Part shown: one piece after another, positions 12,928-25,814 of the stretch
Numbering within the stretch: position 1 is the stretch's first letter
Layout: each line of letters begins with the position of its first letter
Assembly: GCA_905182985.1 (NCBI GenBank)
Contig: CAJJDN010000019.1
Span: 221,404-285,403, forward strand
Reading direction: 5' to 3'
DNA: 64,000 nt
From: Paramecium sonneborni
Lineage: Eukaryota > Ciliophora > Oligohymenophorea > Peniculida > Parameciidae
Position numbers and translations under genes: made by a program
The notes under the pieces: model-generated
The model's input: the letters and a program-made list of their open reading frames with translations, nothing else
What the model was told of the DNA's origin: nothing
Databases searched by the model: none

Positions 12928-14170
12928 ATGAGTGCTTAATAAAGAAGATTATAAGAATAAATGCTTAAGATGGGTTATTAACCTGGAAAAAAGAGTTTGT
13001 TTTAGTTGAAACCTATATCTCACTCTAGATAATTTCAAACTCTTCCTGATATTCCTATTACACAAAGGGTAGAAGTTACTCCTTAAGGAGCTTCAAAATT
13101 ATAAAAGATAGTTAATACATATCGAGCTTCAAATGCTAACATTAGAATTACTTGCAAAAGAACATCAATCTAAAGAATGTCCATTAAGGAATAAATAAAG
13201 AATTATGTAAAATACTAAAGTAGTGTGTAAGTATATCAATTATTTTATAGATAACTTGATGGTTTAGATGCTCTTAGAAATCTTATTAAAAATGGAGATA
13301 CTTTGAGTCTTAATATAAACAAAGCATCAAATATAGAATTCTTTGTAGGATCACTGAGTGATGGACATGGATTATTTGGAGATTAAATTTCTTCCTTAAT
13401 TACACAGTTTTATTTAGAAGAGCTAAAAAAATTGTTTGATTCGATTCCCATATTATAGCTGAGCTTAACTTTAAAAGATAATCTAAAGAAGATTTATTAA
13501 CAGATTGAATAAAAATTAGTATATTAGTGTTTATATTATATTTTAGATTGAATAAACCTTATATGATTATAGATTGAGTGGAGCCTCACTGCTAAGTTTA
13601 ATTATAGTTAATAACATAATATACTGTTCAAATTTGGGAGATTCAAAAGCTGCCTATTTTTATAAATCAGAATAGCTAAATGACAATCCAAAATAAATAA
13701 GAAAATTTGTCTAAAAAAATTTAAATTAAATTCATGATACAAATAGTGAAAAGGAAGTGGAGAGAATAATAAAAAGGGGAGGGAAAATAGATTAAGCCCT
13801 TTTTAAAGGATAAAAAGAGGGAAGTTTAAAAATATGGGTTCCTAAATTAAATTATCCTGGCATCAAAATAACAAGATGTTTTGGAAATCTAATTGGTAAA
13901 AGCATAGGAGTTCTAGCCGAACCTGATGTTCTGGAATTCAAAATTCCAAAATCGGGATATCTTCTTATTGCAAGCACAGGATTATGGGAGAAATTAGATC
14001 TATTGGTGATTGATAAAATCTTAGATAGCAATTACCCTCCATAATCTTGGGCTGATGTAGATAAGACCATAAAATAACTTGGAAATGAAACTAAAAAATT
14101 TTGGGACCCAGATGGATAAGGATCTGTAGACATTTCTTTAAGCTTAGTTTACATATCTTTAGAAAAGTGA
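12928..14170 (+). CDS. PP2C-like protein phosphatase, possibly inactive
   Basis: Metal-dependent PP2C phosphatases use conserved Asp residues to bind Mn/Mg. This 396-residue protein keeps DGHG (GSLSDGHGLFGDQ), the NLGDSKA block and KITRCFGN. Two canonical metal-site motifs are changed: the usual V-F-D-G-H-G lead-in reads S-L-S-D-G-H-G, and the SDGLWD block reads ASTGLWE, with the metal Asp replaced by Thr. The final DN-type motif is reduced to VDISLSL. A pseudophosphatase or altered metal use is therefore possible. Introns of 24 and 28 nt close the frame. The start at 12928 (MSAQQRRLQEQMLKMGYQ) was chosen as the most upstream in-frame ATG. Confidence 0.85.
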
Positions 14171-14329
14171 TTTTAAATGATATACATAATGATAATTTAT
14201 TCCAAACAACTACTAATTTTATGTTTCCTTTGATACTCCAACTCGAGATCTATTTAATCCTTTTACAGACTTTATTATATAATTATATTAATGTAAAATA
14301 ATAAAATTACCTCCTTTCATCTCAAAAAA

Positions 14330-14916
14330 ATGTTGACTCCTATCCAAAACAAGAAAAGTTAGGACTAATTTTTTTAAAATTAAATCTAATCCTTTGTACA
14401 TCTAAAGTCATATATGCCAATCAACCCTTTAAGATTACCTTAACGAAAACACAAAAAGGTAGCAGATTTGACATAAATTGATGATATTAAATGTAAATCT
14501 TGATAAAATAAGAGCTAATTTAATAGAAACAATAAATAAGAAAAACACTCTCGAACGGTTCAACTTTGTAAACTTTTGAATTGCCTGAATATATAGGAGT
14601 CTAAACAATTGTAGAGGAAAATGACGAAAAGGCAAAATCTTACACTAAATAGCCATCCCCATCTTATGTCCATTATCACAATCATACAAAGTAAGTGATG
14701 AATTTAATGAAAAATGCTCATCAATAATTATCTCCAGTTATTGGTAAAAAAAAATTAGAAGCAAATCTGATAGAAACATTAGATTTCAATCAATTTAAAA
14801 GGTTGATGAAAGCAATTTACTAGCCAAAAAAATAACTCAATAAATAAGTACCTATGAAAAAAAGGACCTATTCAGAAAAAATTTTCCAAAATAAACCTCT
14901 TGAATAAAATAATTGA
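14330..14916 (+). CDS. Hypothetical protein, 188 residues
   Basis: ATG 14330 (MLTPIQNKKSQDQFFQNQIQ), a short intron of 20 nt ending AAG near 14491-14510, and TGA 14914-14916. The protein is Lys/Gln-rich with a Pro-rich middle (KSYTKQPSPSYVHYHNHTKQ) and a basic C-terminus; probably disordered. No domain is recognised. The intron is inferred only because it joins two frames of matching composition. Confidence 0.5.
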
Positions 14917-15292
14917 ATATAAACATTAAATTCTTAACTTTAATATGATCTCATATGTCTTTTGAATATTTGAACACTTTAAACAATTTAGATTTTTATA
15001 ATATGTTTCATGCTTTAATTTTTTGAAAATCGATTATTTATTTATTTATTTTCTCCATTATATTATTCCCAATCTTTTATATAGTATCTTACTTAAAGAA
15101 ATTTTATAATAATTATGAATTGATTTGCCAATTAATTCATAGCAAACTGAAGGTTTTCCTAATAATATACATTAAAATATATTAATCTAAGATAGTTAAA
15201 GTATTATAATATAGATAATAAAGTTTAAATAAAGTAAAATTAGTGCTTAATTTTTATTTTAAAATAATTATCAAGCCTTAATTATATTATTG
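14917..15292 (+). other. Intergenic region, no gene seen
   Basis: 376 bp of AT-rich sequence between two plus-strand genes. No coding frame, RNA gene or repeat is evident; the promoter of the next gene should lie here. Confidence 0.55.
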
Positions 15293-17443
15293 ATGACCCC
15301 TTAACCTAGAAAGAGAAAACCATAAAAAAAGGATTCTCCTATTTAAAACAAAGATATTAAGATTGTTGTGGTAGATAGTTTGAATAGAAATTAAAAAAAG
15401 TAAGAAGTGAAAAAAAAGGGAACCAAAGTACAGTTAAGCAAATTATAAAAATTTTAAGCACAATTGATTCCTTAAAATAATATGGATTAGATAAGGTTAA
15501 AACATATCTCATGTAAAATACTGTGATTTACTTTAGCTAAAATTTAGTAGAATTATAGAACTTAAAATCAGTCATATTTATTAAAAATTAAGAACTAATA
15601 TGATTAATATAAATCATTAATTTTAAAATATACTTTATTGACTGAGTTGGATGATTTTTCTCTTGCTAATGATATTCTTAGAAAAACTATTATAAATACA
15701 TTCATTAATTAGATTAAGTCAAGTTTTGATTTTCAAAACCATTCAACGTTATAATTAATAGCAATTGATCAAATGATTTCTATATCTTAAAAAAATAATG
15801 ATTAAACCAAATAATTAGAAATATAAAATCTAATCAGACCTATTTTAAAATCAAAAATATTGGATTAGGCTTATATCAAGTTGAAAATAATGATGTAATA
15901 AAGAAATATACAAAAAAAATTGGAAGAAAAAAATAATCTTTTTTAAAATTTGAAAGAATCAAGTCTTTAAAGTTGTTTTGATAATGAAATGGGAGATTTA
16001 CATTTTTCTGCTTTAAATTATGCAGAGCTTTTGGAAACATAATAAAAACATGAGTTAATAGAAAATGCAAAAGCACAATAAGTTAAACCTATAATTTTCG
16101 ATGGCTTTTTTAAGAATTCTAATTTACAGAATCCTAAATAATAAATAAATTCAATTAGATAATTTTTAATAAGACCAAATGCTAAATAATATATGGAAAT
16201 AAGTAAAGTTTCATAGAAATCAAGAAATCAAAGTAAGGAATCTTGTTATTCTAAAAATGATTAATATGTGACTCCTTTTTAATCAAACATTATGTAATTA
16301 AAATCTTTACCATTGCGTAATTTAAATTAAGATGTTAAATTCTAAAACAAATAGAATTTTTAATAAAATTTAAATGCTTAATTGAGTAGAATTTAAAATA
16401 TGAATTCTACTTTTGATTTACCTTTTGATTTAGAATCATAAGCAAGTTGTACACCTTTAAATGCTAAAAAAACAATGTTAGTATCAAATAGGCCTGTCAA
16501 TAAAATAGGTTTTGAAGGTGGATGTAGAGAAATAGATAAATATAGTTATAATTCAAGGAAATAAATAAACAATCCAAATTTAAGTGTTAATAAAAATGAG
16601 ATAAATTAATCTCAATTATTTGCTTATTAAAATAGGAGTGTAGATTTTAGTAGGTAATTAGGATTCAGTAATTTATACAATTCAAAAATGTTTAATGTTA
16701 ATAGCAATTAAACAAACCCTAATAATTATTTATAATATTCAAAAATATAATCTTTGCATGCAAGTACAATAGTAAATGATTGGTTAAGTGAATCTTCATA
16801 AAGTAGATTAGTACTTTAGTAATAGCACACGAGCTAATAGTACAATTGGATAATATTTACAAATGAAAATAGCAATATGAGGTTTAATAGACAAATTAAT
16901 ATTTAGAATTTGAAATTATTGTGTGTATAAATAGATTCAAATTTCTTTGATGATTTCGAATGCATATTATTGAGTGATAAATTTAAAATATTGATAATGG
17001 AGCAGAAAGATTTAGTTACTCCTGAAATGCATATGAGATTGGATAAGGGTGATGAAAAAGGGGCAATTTAAGCTCTTATTAATAAAATGAAAATTTAAAT
17101 GCAATAATTTATGCTTTAGTATAATAGTAGATAGGTCATAGTATTAATTTAATATTAACATTAATTTTTTTTAAGGATGTTAATTGAATACATTTTCCCA
17201 TAGTTAGGGTAATTGCAAGAATAATATAAGATAACACCATTTTATTAAATAGAGGAGTTGCAAGAAATAATATTTGATTTAATTTAGAATTAAGAAGATA
17301 TTAGATATGATAGATTAATAAAAGTACCAAATGATCTAAACAAATTTCGATCTAAAATATAAAATATTGAATTTTCTAATTTGGTTACTATGAGATGCTT
17401 AAATCAGTTATACTAAACTTTAGTATAGCAATTAACAAATTGA
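15293..17443 (+). CDS. Large Asn/Gln-rich hypothetical protein
   Basis: ATG 15293-15295 (MTPQPRKRKPQKKDSPIQNK) with one 24-nt intron (15513-15536) and TGA 17441-17443, about 708 residues. It opens with a strongly basic segment, then a helical region (YTLLTELDDFSLANDILRKT), then several hundred low-complexity Asn/Ser/Gln residues, and ends in a helical, more ordered region (QLGQLQEQYKITPFYQIEEL). The same frame continues open after the TGA for about 40 codons (FKLLYINYFNEHQDTKAIND), so the true end might lie near 17570. No family is recognised; nuclear localisation is suggested only by the basic N-terminus. Confidence 0.65.
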
Positions 17444-17602
17444 TATAATTAATTTAAAATTTTTAAATTACTTTATATAAATTATTTTAACGAACATTAA
17501 GATACAAAAGCGATAAATGATGTAGATAGATCTATAAAATATATTTTTATTATAATTTGAAATACTTTCAAAAAATTATTAAATTAAAAGTTAATTAAAT
17601 TT

Positions 17603-18835
17603 ATGCACACAAAAAATAGCACATTGAATTTAAACACTGATAGATCAACTAATTCATAGACTCCTGTTGTAAATAAAGCAAATTAAAATAGTATTTTTAA
17701 GGTTATAATATTAGAATCAATTTATGATGACTATTAATATAAAAAAATAATCCCGAAAATTGAATAACCGGAGATTTTATATAATTCAGAAATGTTTGAT
17801 CCAAAAGAGAATCTCAGATAGCAAATACAAGAACTAAAGAGATAAATTAAAATTAAAGAATTAAGTTATGATTAAATTGCTACTGCATTTTATTAATCAT
17901 AAAATAAAGTAGAGGAGTTAAAAGAGGCACTTGAAAAATCAGAGAAGGAGAAAAAACTAATATAAATAGAAATCCAAAATCATATTGAAAATATTGAATA
18001 CAAATAATTTGACATAAAATAATAACAAGAACTATATGATATATATTAGAGTGAAAATGCTCAGTTAAAGTTAACTACTGTTTAGGTATATATATTATGT
18101 GTAATTTAGTTAAAAGACACAATATTAAGATTATAATGTGAAAATAAACAACTAAAAGATTAATTAGATTCTTTGTAAACAAGTTCGTAGAGTGTTGAAA
18201 GAAAGGAAAGTTCAAGAATTTCATTTGATTTTATATTAAATGATTAAGATTAATCGCAATAAGGATAAGCTATTTCAGCAAATGCATCTACAAATTGTGA
18301 TAGAAATTGTAATTGTACAAAACGAATAATATTTTTAAAAGAAGAACTAAAAAAATATTAAGCTCAACTTAAAGAGAAAGATTAACTTATTGAAAAATTA
18401 ACTGAATAAAACTTAATAATATAGAAAGCATAGAGTAGAATATCAAAATGTTCAAAAAAATAAATTCTATTAGGAACACCAATAATAAATTAAGAAAAAA
18501 ATGAACAATTTTAAATAAAGGAGGAAAATAATAATGATTTTTGTTAATTAGAAGGATATGTAAGTGATAAAAAATTTAAAGATCATTATTATGTAGAAGA
18601 ATCTCCAATGCCTGTAAATTATAATCCCTATTTAATTTAGTTAAAAACATCATCAAGTGCAAAATCAACATTATAGAATAAGTCTAAAAAAGAAGTTGAA
18701 TAGATGTATCGTAAAATGAATTAGTCTGCTTTATATACTGCAGGTTTATTCTCAACAGTGTTAGATTTTAAAAATTTACATTAAAATACAGGATAGTTTG
18801 GAAATAAAGGTGTCAAATCAATAATGCAGTTATGA
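17603..18835 (+). CDS. Coiled-coil protein, 410 residues
   Basis: ATG 17603-17605 (MHTKNSTLNLNTDRSTNSQT) to TGA 18833-18835 with one 24-nt GTA...TAG intron. A central coiled coil (VEELKEALEKSEKEKKLIQI) continues across the intron. A short Cys-containing element (ANASTNCDRNCNCTKRI) interrupts it, then a second helical block and a Ser-rich tail follow. This arrangement is typical of ciliate cytoskeletal or basal-body proteins, but no named family is recognised. It ends 30 bp from the convergent transposase gene. Confidence 0.65.
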
Positions 18836-18865
18836 TAATAATATAAATTTATATTCATACACTTT

Positions 18866-21800
18866 TCATTAATCAAACTAAGATTTTTAATTAGCACTTT
18901 ATTCATCTTATTTTTCTTTGTTTTTATAATTTAATTCTTATTATTAAGAAATAATTTGTTTTAAATCTTATCCTAAATCAATGTTTGATTAGATTTAAGA
19001 ATTATTGATTCCTTTAAAACTTGATTCTATAAATTTATGTTCTAATTTTTATTGTTTTTTTGATTTATATGAAATATTTGATTTTTCAGATTCATCTTCT
19101 AATTATTATTATATCTATTTTTTCTATTAATATTTGATAGCTTATTCTTCTTATTAAAGTAATGATTAATAAAATTATTGTGCATCATCTTCTGGATCTT
19201 AATAATCTTCATTATCATTATCATTTTAACTATTTTCATCATCATCTGCAAATTACATCATTTTTTTAATGAAATCTTTTTATTATTCTTCATTTTAACT
19301 GTTTCTTTAATGTAAATCATCTTAAAAATTATTTTGATTGAATTAATCATCTAAGTCTCTGTCAGGAAGATTTTCATCACTATTAGCAACAGAACCATTT
19401 AGAAATTCTTCAGAACACATACTCATTTATTCAATTTTTTAATGTATTTCAATTAATCTTTAATTAGTAGTTCTTTAAATATAGATATCAGAATCAGTAG
19501 ATGATTCATCTTCTGATTTAACTTCAGGTATAGTATAAGTAGTTTATTTATTAGTGTTATCTTCTCTTTTAATTTCTTATTTAACTCTAGCTTCTTATTT
19601 AATTTAATCATTAATTTTATTTAATAGATTAACAAGAGGACTTTCTTTTTTTTAATGTTATTGATTTCCTTTAGCATTAGTTCTTTGATTAAGTTTTTCT
19701 AAGAAATTAGGTTTATAAGGATCTTTTCCTTTTCTTTTATCAATAACTTCTTTATTTTTATCAAGTTCAAAATCCATAAATTCATGAAATCTTTAACATT
19801 TAATAGTATCTTTTTCATGACATAAACCAACAACTTCTGCTTTTAAGATTGTACATTCTTAACAAAAAACTTTTGTGTCATTTCCACATTCTGAACATTT
19901 AACAATTTCTTCACCTTCAATAAAAGTATGTGGTTAGATTTTAGCAAAATAAGAAAACCTATTTTTTCCATTTTCTTCTTATTAATGTTCATATGATTTA
20001 TATCTTTCAGCAAATTAATACATAAGATTAATTCTGAAATCTCTCATTTATCCTTTATTTCTATATGATGATTCAGGATTATAACTTCTAAATATTAAAT
20101 ATGCATTTAAAATAGCAGTTTCGAAAAGTCTTTCAAAAACACTTTACCACCATTTTTTAGCAGGAAATCTAGATCTATATTTAACAACATATGAATTTCT
20201 TCTATCAACACCTCCTTTATATTTATTGTAAACATACATCATATAAGGTGCTTTTAAATGAGGTACATAATAATGTTATTTACTAATATCCCACATATGT
20301 TATTCATTTAAAGAATTATCAAGAAAATTAGAAATTAATGCAATTTCTTTTTCACTTGTTCCTTAAAAATACATTAGCATAAGTTCATTAGATTAATTTA
20401 AATAATATGCATAATGATATTAATTATAAATTTATTGAAAATGTTTAGAAGTAAGATCTTTTTTTGTTAATCCAGTCTAAAAAATAAATAATAAATAATA
20501 ATTACTCTATTATGTCTAATAGTTCCAACAGCACCAATTCCTCTATTTCTTAATTCTCTAAATAACATCCAACTTGAATAATAATTATCCATTACTACTT
20601 TATGTGCTTTATGTTCATAATCTTTACACATTTATAATACTAATTCCATAGTTCTATGTTATGTATCTTCTTCATTAACAAACATAGTTTATTTAAAATC
20701 ATTATTCCACATGGTTTAACCATGATATAATCTTAATTAAAATGTATATGTATTTGAAGCATCACAAAGTAAATATTCTTTTATACCCCATTTAGTAGGT
20801 TTATCAGGATTATATACTTTAAATTATACCTTACCTGCAAAAGGAATCATACCTTCATCTATTGTAATAAATTCTCCTGGATAATAATATTTAGCAAATC
20901 TCATATTCATCTAATTTAAAAAATCTCTTATTTTCCATATAGGATCTCTACCTTTCAATTTTAATGCTTCTGCCCCACTAATATTTAAACAATTTCTTAT
21001 AGTTTTAAACTTTTCATAACTAACAATAGAACTCATTCTTTATGTTACCCAATGAGCATAACGATCCATTTTTTCTTATGCTAACTCTCTTAATTTCCTT
21101 CTTCCTGTTTCAGCTTTCTTTATAGGTTTTTATCTAGCTGATGATTTCCAATAATCTCTTTAATTTGATAATCTTACAATCCCAAAGAATATTTATACTG
21201 CAAAATATGCTTCTAATTCATATTCAGTAAATTCCCATTACATTAATGAGGGTTTCTTAGCTCTTATTCCCATATGTACCATACCATGAATATATGAATA
21301 TATTTATTCTTCTACTTTTTATTAATACCTTTCTCTTGTATGTTTTATTATTGTATTATAGATATCATTGTCAAAAAATAATCTAAAAGCATCATATTCT
21401 GATTTAATTTTATTTTTATCAATAGATCGAGGTCCACTTGATGATTTATCAAATATTTATCTCATATAAAATGATTCTGGAACTTCATGAACACTTTTTA
21501 TTATATATAATTAAATACCTTTTTACTGGTTTCCATGATACTCCTGGATCTTAAACTCCTTCTTCTTCATCTACTTCTTTTGTATTATTAGTAGTAATTC
21601 TTTATAAAAGTTTTGGTACATAATTATTTCTCATCTTTTATAATTTTGGATCATCAAACAATGATCTTGTATCTTCTCTAGGTCTACCAGGATTCTTTTT
21701 TTCTAATTTACCTGTTGGTGCTTCATAAATAAATGTTCCACTTTTTGATATTGGTATTAATTTCTCTTCAAAGACCTCTAATAAATAATTTATATATATT

Positions 21801-22114
21801 TCTATACTTTATTAACCAAATTTTCTAACTTAGCCATCATCATATTAAACATTTATATTCATTTTTTCACCTGCTTCTAATCTTACAGGAACATGTTAAT
21901 AATTTGCCAATTATCTCCTTTTTATTGGATCATCTACTGCAAATTCACATTCTTATATGTCTTTCTTTTTCTTTATTGGTTTTGCTTATATTTTAGCTTT
22001 ATTATTAGGTATTCTCTTTTTATGTTCACTTGGATTTAAATCTTAAAATTCATCTTCTGCGTCCTTTTCATTTTTATCTCCCCAATCTTCTTCCTCTTCA
22101 TCATTATAAAACAT
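18866..22114 (-). CDS. PGM: Domesticated piggyBac transposase, PiggyMac
   Basis: In Paramecium, PiggyMac is the endonuclease that cuts internal eliminated sequences during macronuclear development. The product here is 1064 residues after removing a 25-nt intron (21494-21518) and a 29-nt intron near 20478-20506. I recall a published length for P. tetraurelia Pgm of about 1065. The piggyBac core is clear: FITIDEGMIPFAGKVQFKVY, KPTKWGIKEYLLCDASNTYT, VVMDNYYSSW and KGGVDRRNSYVVKYRSRF. The three catalytic Asp residues are all present, at about residues 411, 501 and 619. A Cys/His-rich zinc-binding domain (CSECGNDTKVFCQEC ... CHEKDTIKCQRFHEF) follows, then a long acidic Gln-rich tail. No terminal inverted repeats were seen nearby, as expected for a domesticated gene. 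Confidence 0.93.
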
Positions 22115-22208
22115 TTAATGATTAAAGTTTATTCATATAAACTTCTATCTTTAATTAAGCAAAATATTTTAATGATTTTTTATATTATTATTTTGTGAGA
22201 TATATAAA

Positions 22209-23414
<1,206 letters not shown>

Positions 23415-24025
23415 CAATAAAATTCAGAATTTTAACGGTATAAATATTAATTTTTATTATCATCAATCATAACCGATTTTCGTGGAATTATTAATTAATT
23501 CTCTATCATAGATTACTGAATTAACCTTTCCAATACCTAAACACAACTTAAATATAACTATTATAATATTCTTTCAAATTAGAGTTTGCTTTATAATTAA
23601 ATTTTATTTATACAAATTTTTTTATTATATTTTCTCAATTTTTTCATACGAAAAGTATACCATGTTGTAGTTTGATTCTTACTAATAATAAAACCTTTTA
23701 ACTACTTCTATCCTTCTTAAATAAAAGGTTAATTACTAAAAATAATCATTAGAACTATTCATCTATATACATTTGATTATTTAAGATAGAATGATTAAAT
23801 ACAAATATATTGAATTTTCAATAAATATTTGTTGCTCGTTTCTTAATATAATTCGGATTTAGCTGATTTAAGTCCTATTTTAATAAGAAGTACAAATATC
23901 AACTTCTTATAAAATTATCAATTCTCAATACTGTAATATGATAAGTTCTTAAATAGTTGTTGTAAATAATACTAAAGTAATTTATTTAGAATAAAATCTT
24001 TATATTATCTGAAAAATTGAGAGGA
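23415..24025 (+). other. Intergenic region between divergent kinase genes
   Basis: 610 bp, AT-rich, with no supported coding frame or RNA gene. It would hold both promoters. Confidence 0.55.
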
Positions 24026-25735
24026 ATGAATGAACATAAAAAAGTCTTAAAGAAATAAATTGGAGATTATTGTTTTGACATGAATGATATGATTGGGGAA
24101 GGTTATTCGTCTAAAGTCTATAAGGGAATGCATATGGTCAGTCAATAAATTGTTGCAATAAAGGTCATTTGTTTAGAAACTTACAATTCACCTATTCAGA
24201 AATCTCTTCTTTCAAATGAAATCAAAATTCTTTTACAAATCGATAATCCTAATCTTTTGAGAGTATATGAGATAAGTAGAAGTGCTAATAATACCTATAT
24301 TGTTAGTGAATATTGTGAAGGTGGTAATTTAGAAGACTTATTGAAACAAGAACCAATGAAAATAGAAAAAGTTATTGATATATTGAGATAAATGTGCATA
24401 GGTCTTATGGGTTTGCATTAAAAAAGTATCATAATAACTTATAAAAATGTAGGCATCATTCATAGAGACATAAAGCCAGCAAATGTATTAATCAAGAATG
24501 GGATTTTTAAACTTGTTGATTTTGGCTTTGCTCTTATTGAAAATCAGTATGATAGTATTATAAAGAAATATAATGTTGGAACTCCTATGTATATGGCTCC
24601 TGAAATTTAATTTTTTAATCAATATTCAGAAAAAAGTGATGTATGGGCTTTAGGTATTATGCTATATGAGATGCTATTTTAAACAGCCCCTAAATTAAAT
24701 TTAAAGAATAAAACTCTTTTCTAAGAAGTCTAAGAAAAATGTAAATCTCTCGATATCATTTATTAAAATTTCATGATTAGACTCTTTGAAGGAATGCTAT
24801 AATTAGATCCTGAAGACAGATTAAATATTTAATAAATTCTTTAAATTATATAAGAGAATTAATCCATAGCTACTAAACAAGGTTCAAATTTAGTCAAACT
24901 TTCTCAAAAATCAATATCTACCCATAATAATTCACCTCTCTAATTTAAAGGGGTTAAAACTCCAAATGAAATAAGAAGAAAATATATTTAATAAGTTTTA
25001 TCTAATAATAAACCATAATCTTATGATGATAAAAAATTAGTTAATATTACTAGAGTTAAGACATTAAATCAAGATTAAGAAGTTGAAATCACTTAATTTA
25101 CATCTGATGATGAATATCCTAATAAAAATATTAGAACAAGCATTAATTAATTCAATTTATAATATTCTCATAAGAAAAGCGACTCAGATATCAATATTGA
25201 ATTTATTGGTTAAATTAGTACAGATTGTTCGATTTAGAAATCTCCAAAATAATAATTTTTAACTTAATAATGTAATGAGGAAGTAGAATTACCAGTAATT
25301 TTGAAACCTACTTATAAATTTTGTGAATTTGTTGAATAGATGATTTAGAATTTTCCTAAATAGGATGATGATTGTATATTAAAATTGCAATTTTTGTTAA
25401 GAAAATTATTAGCTATTAAGGCTAAAGTATTCTATACATTTGCACCTATTAAAATCAAAGGTTAATTAGATAATTGGATAAATCAACTTCAATTGTATTA
25501 TCAAAAAATTTAATATCAAATCAATTTAAATTTAGATAAAACATTTTAATTATTTTTTAATCCTAATTTAGATGATTAAGGTAAACTCTTAACAATGTAC
25601 ATAATTAGTTTGATCAATTAGATGCAAAAATAATCAAATGATTTTAAAATTGTTATTGAAATCTTGGAAGACAATTTATAACATCAAAATGATCCATTTT
25701 TATTTGCAAGAAAATGGCTGGCTCAAAAATCATGA
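24026..25735 (+). CDS. Serine/threonine protein kinase (ULK/NEK-like)
   Basis: 569 codons with a 27-nt intron at 24426-24452. The N-terminal kinase domain has MIGEGYSSKVYKG (glycine loop), VAIKVICLE, YIVSEYCEGGNLEDLL, HRDIKPANVLIKN, VDFGFALIE and GTPMYMAPEIQFF. The P-A-N instead of P-E-N in the catalytic loop and the CEGGNL hinge fit the ULK/ATG1-like group abundant in ciliates, though NEK is also possible. The C-terminal half is low-complexity, then helical (FAPIKIKGQLDNWINQLQLY), and could serve for partner binding. Confidence 0.82.
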
Positions 25736-25814
25736 TTTTATTCGACTTTTTTAGAATTTGTTTATAAAATTTATCAATTATTTATGATTAATTTTTTTAT
25801 ATCTCTTTGATTCA

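Noticed and set aside
17101..17180. Possible 35-nt intron ending AAG
   Set aside because: The unspliced frame is open and in register with the downstream coding sequence, so no intron is needed.
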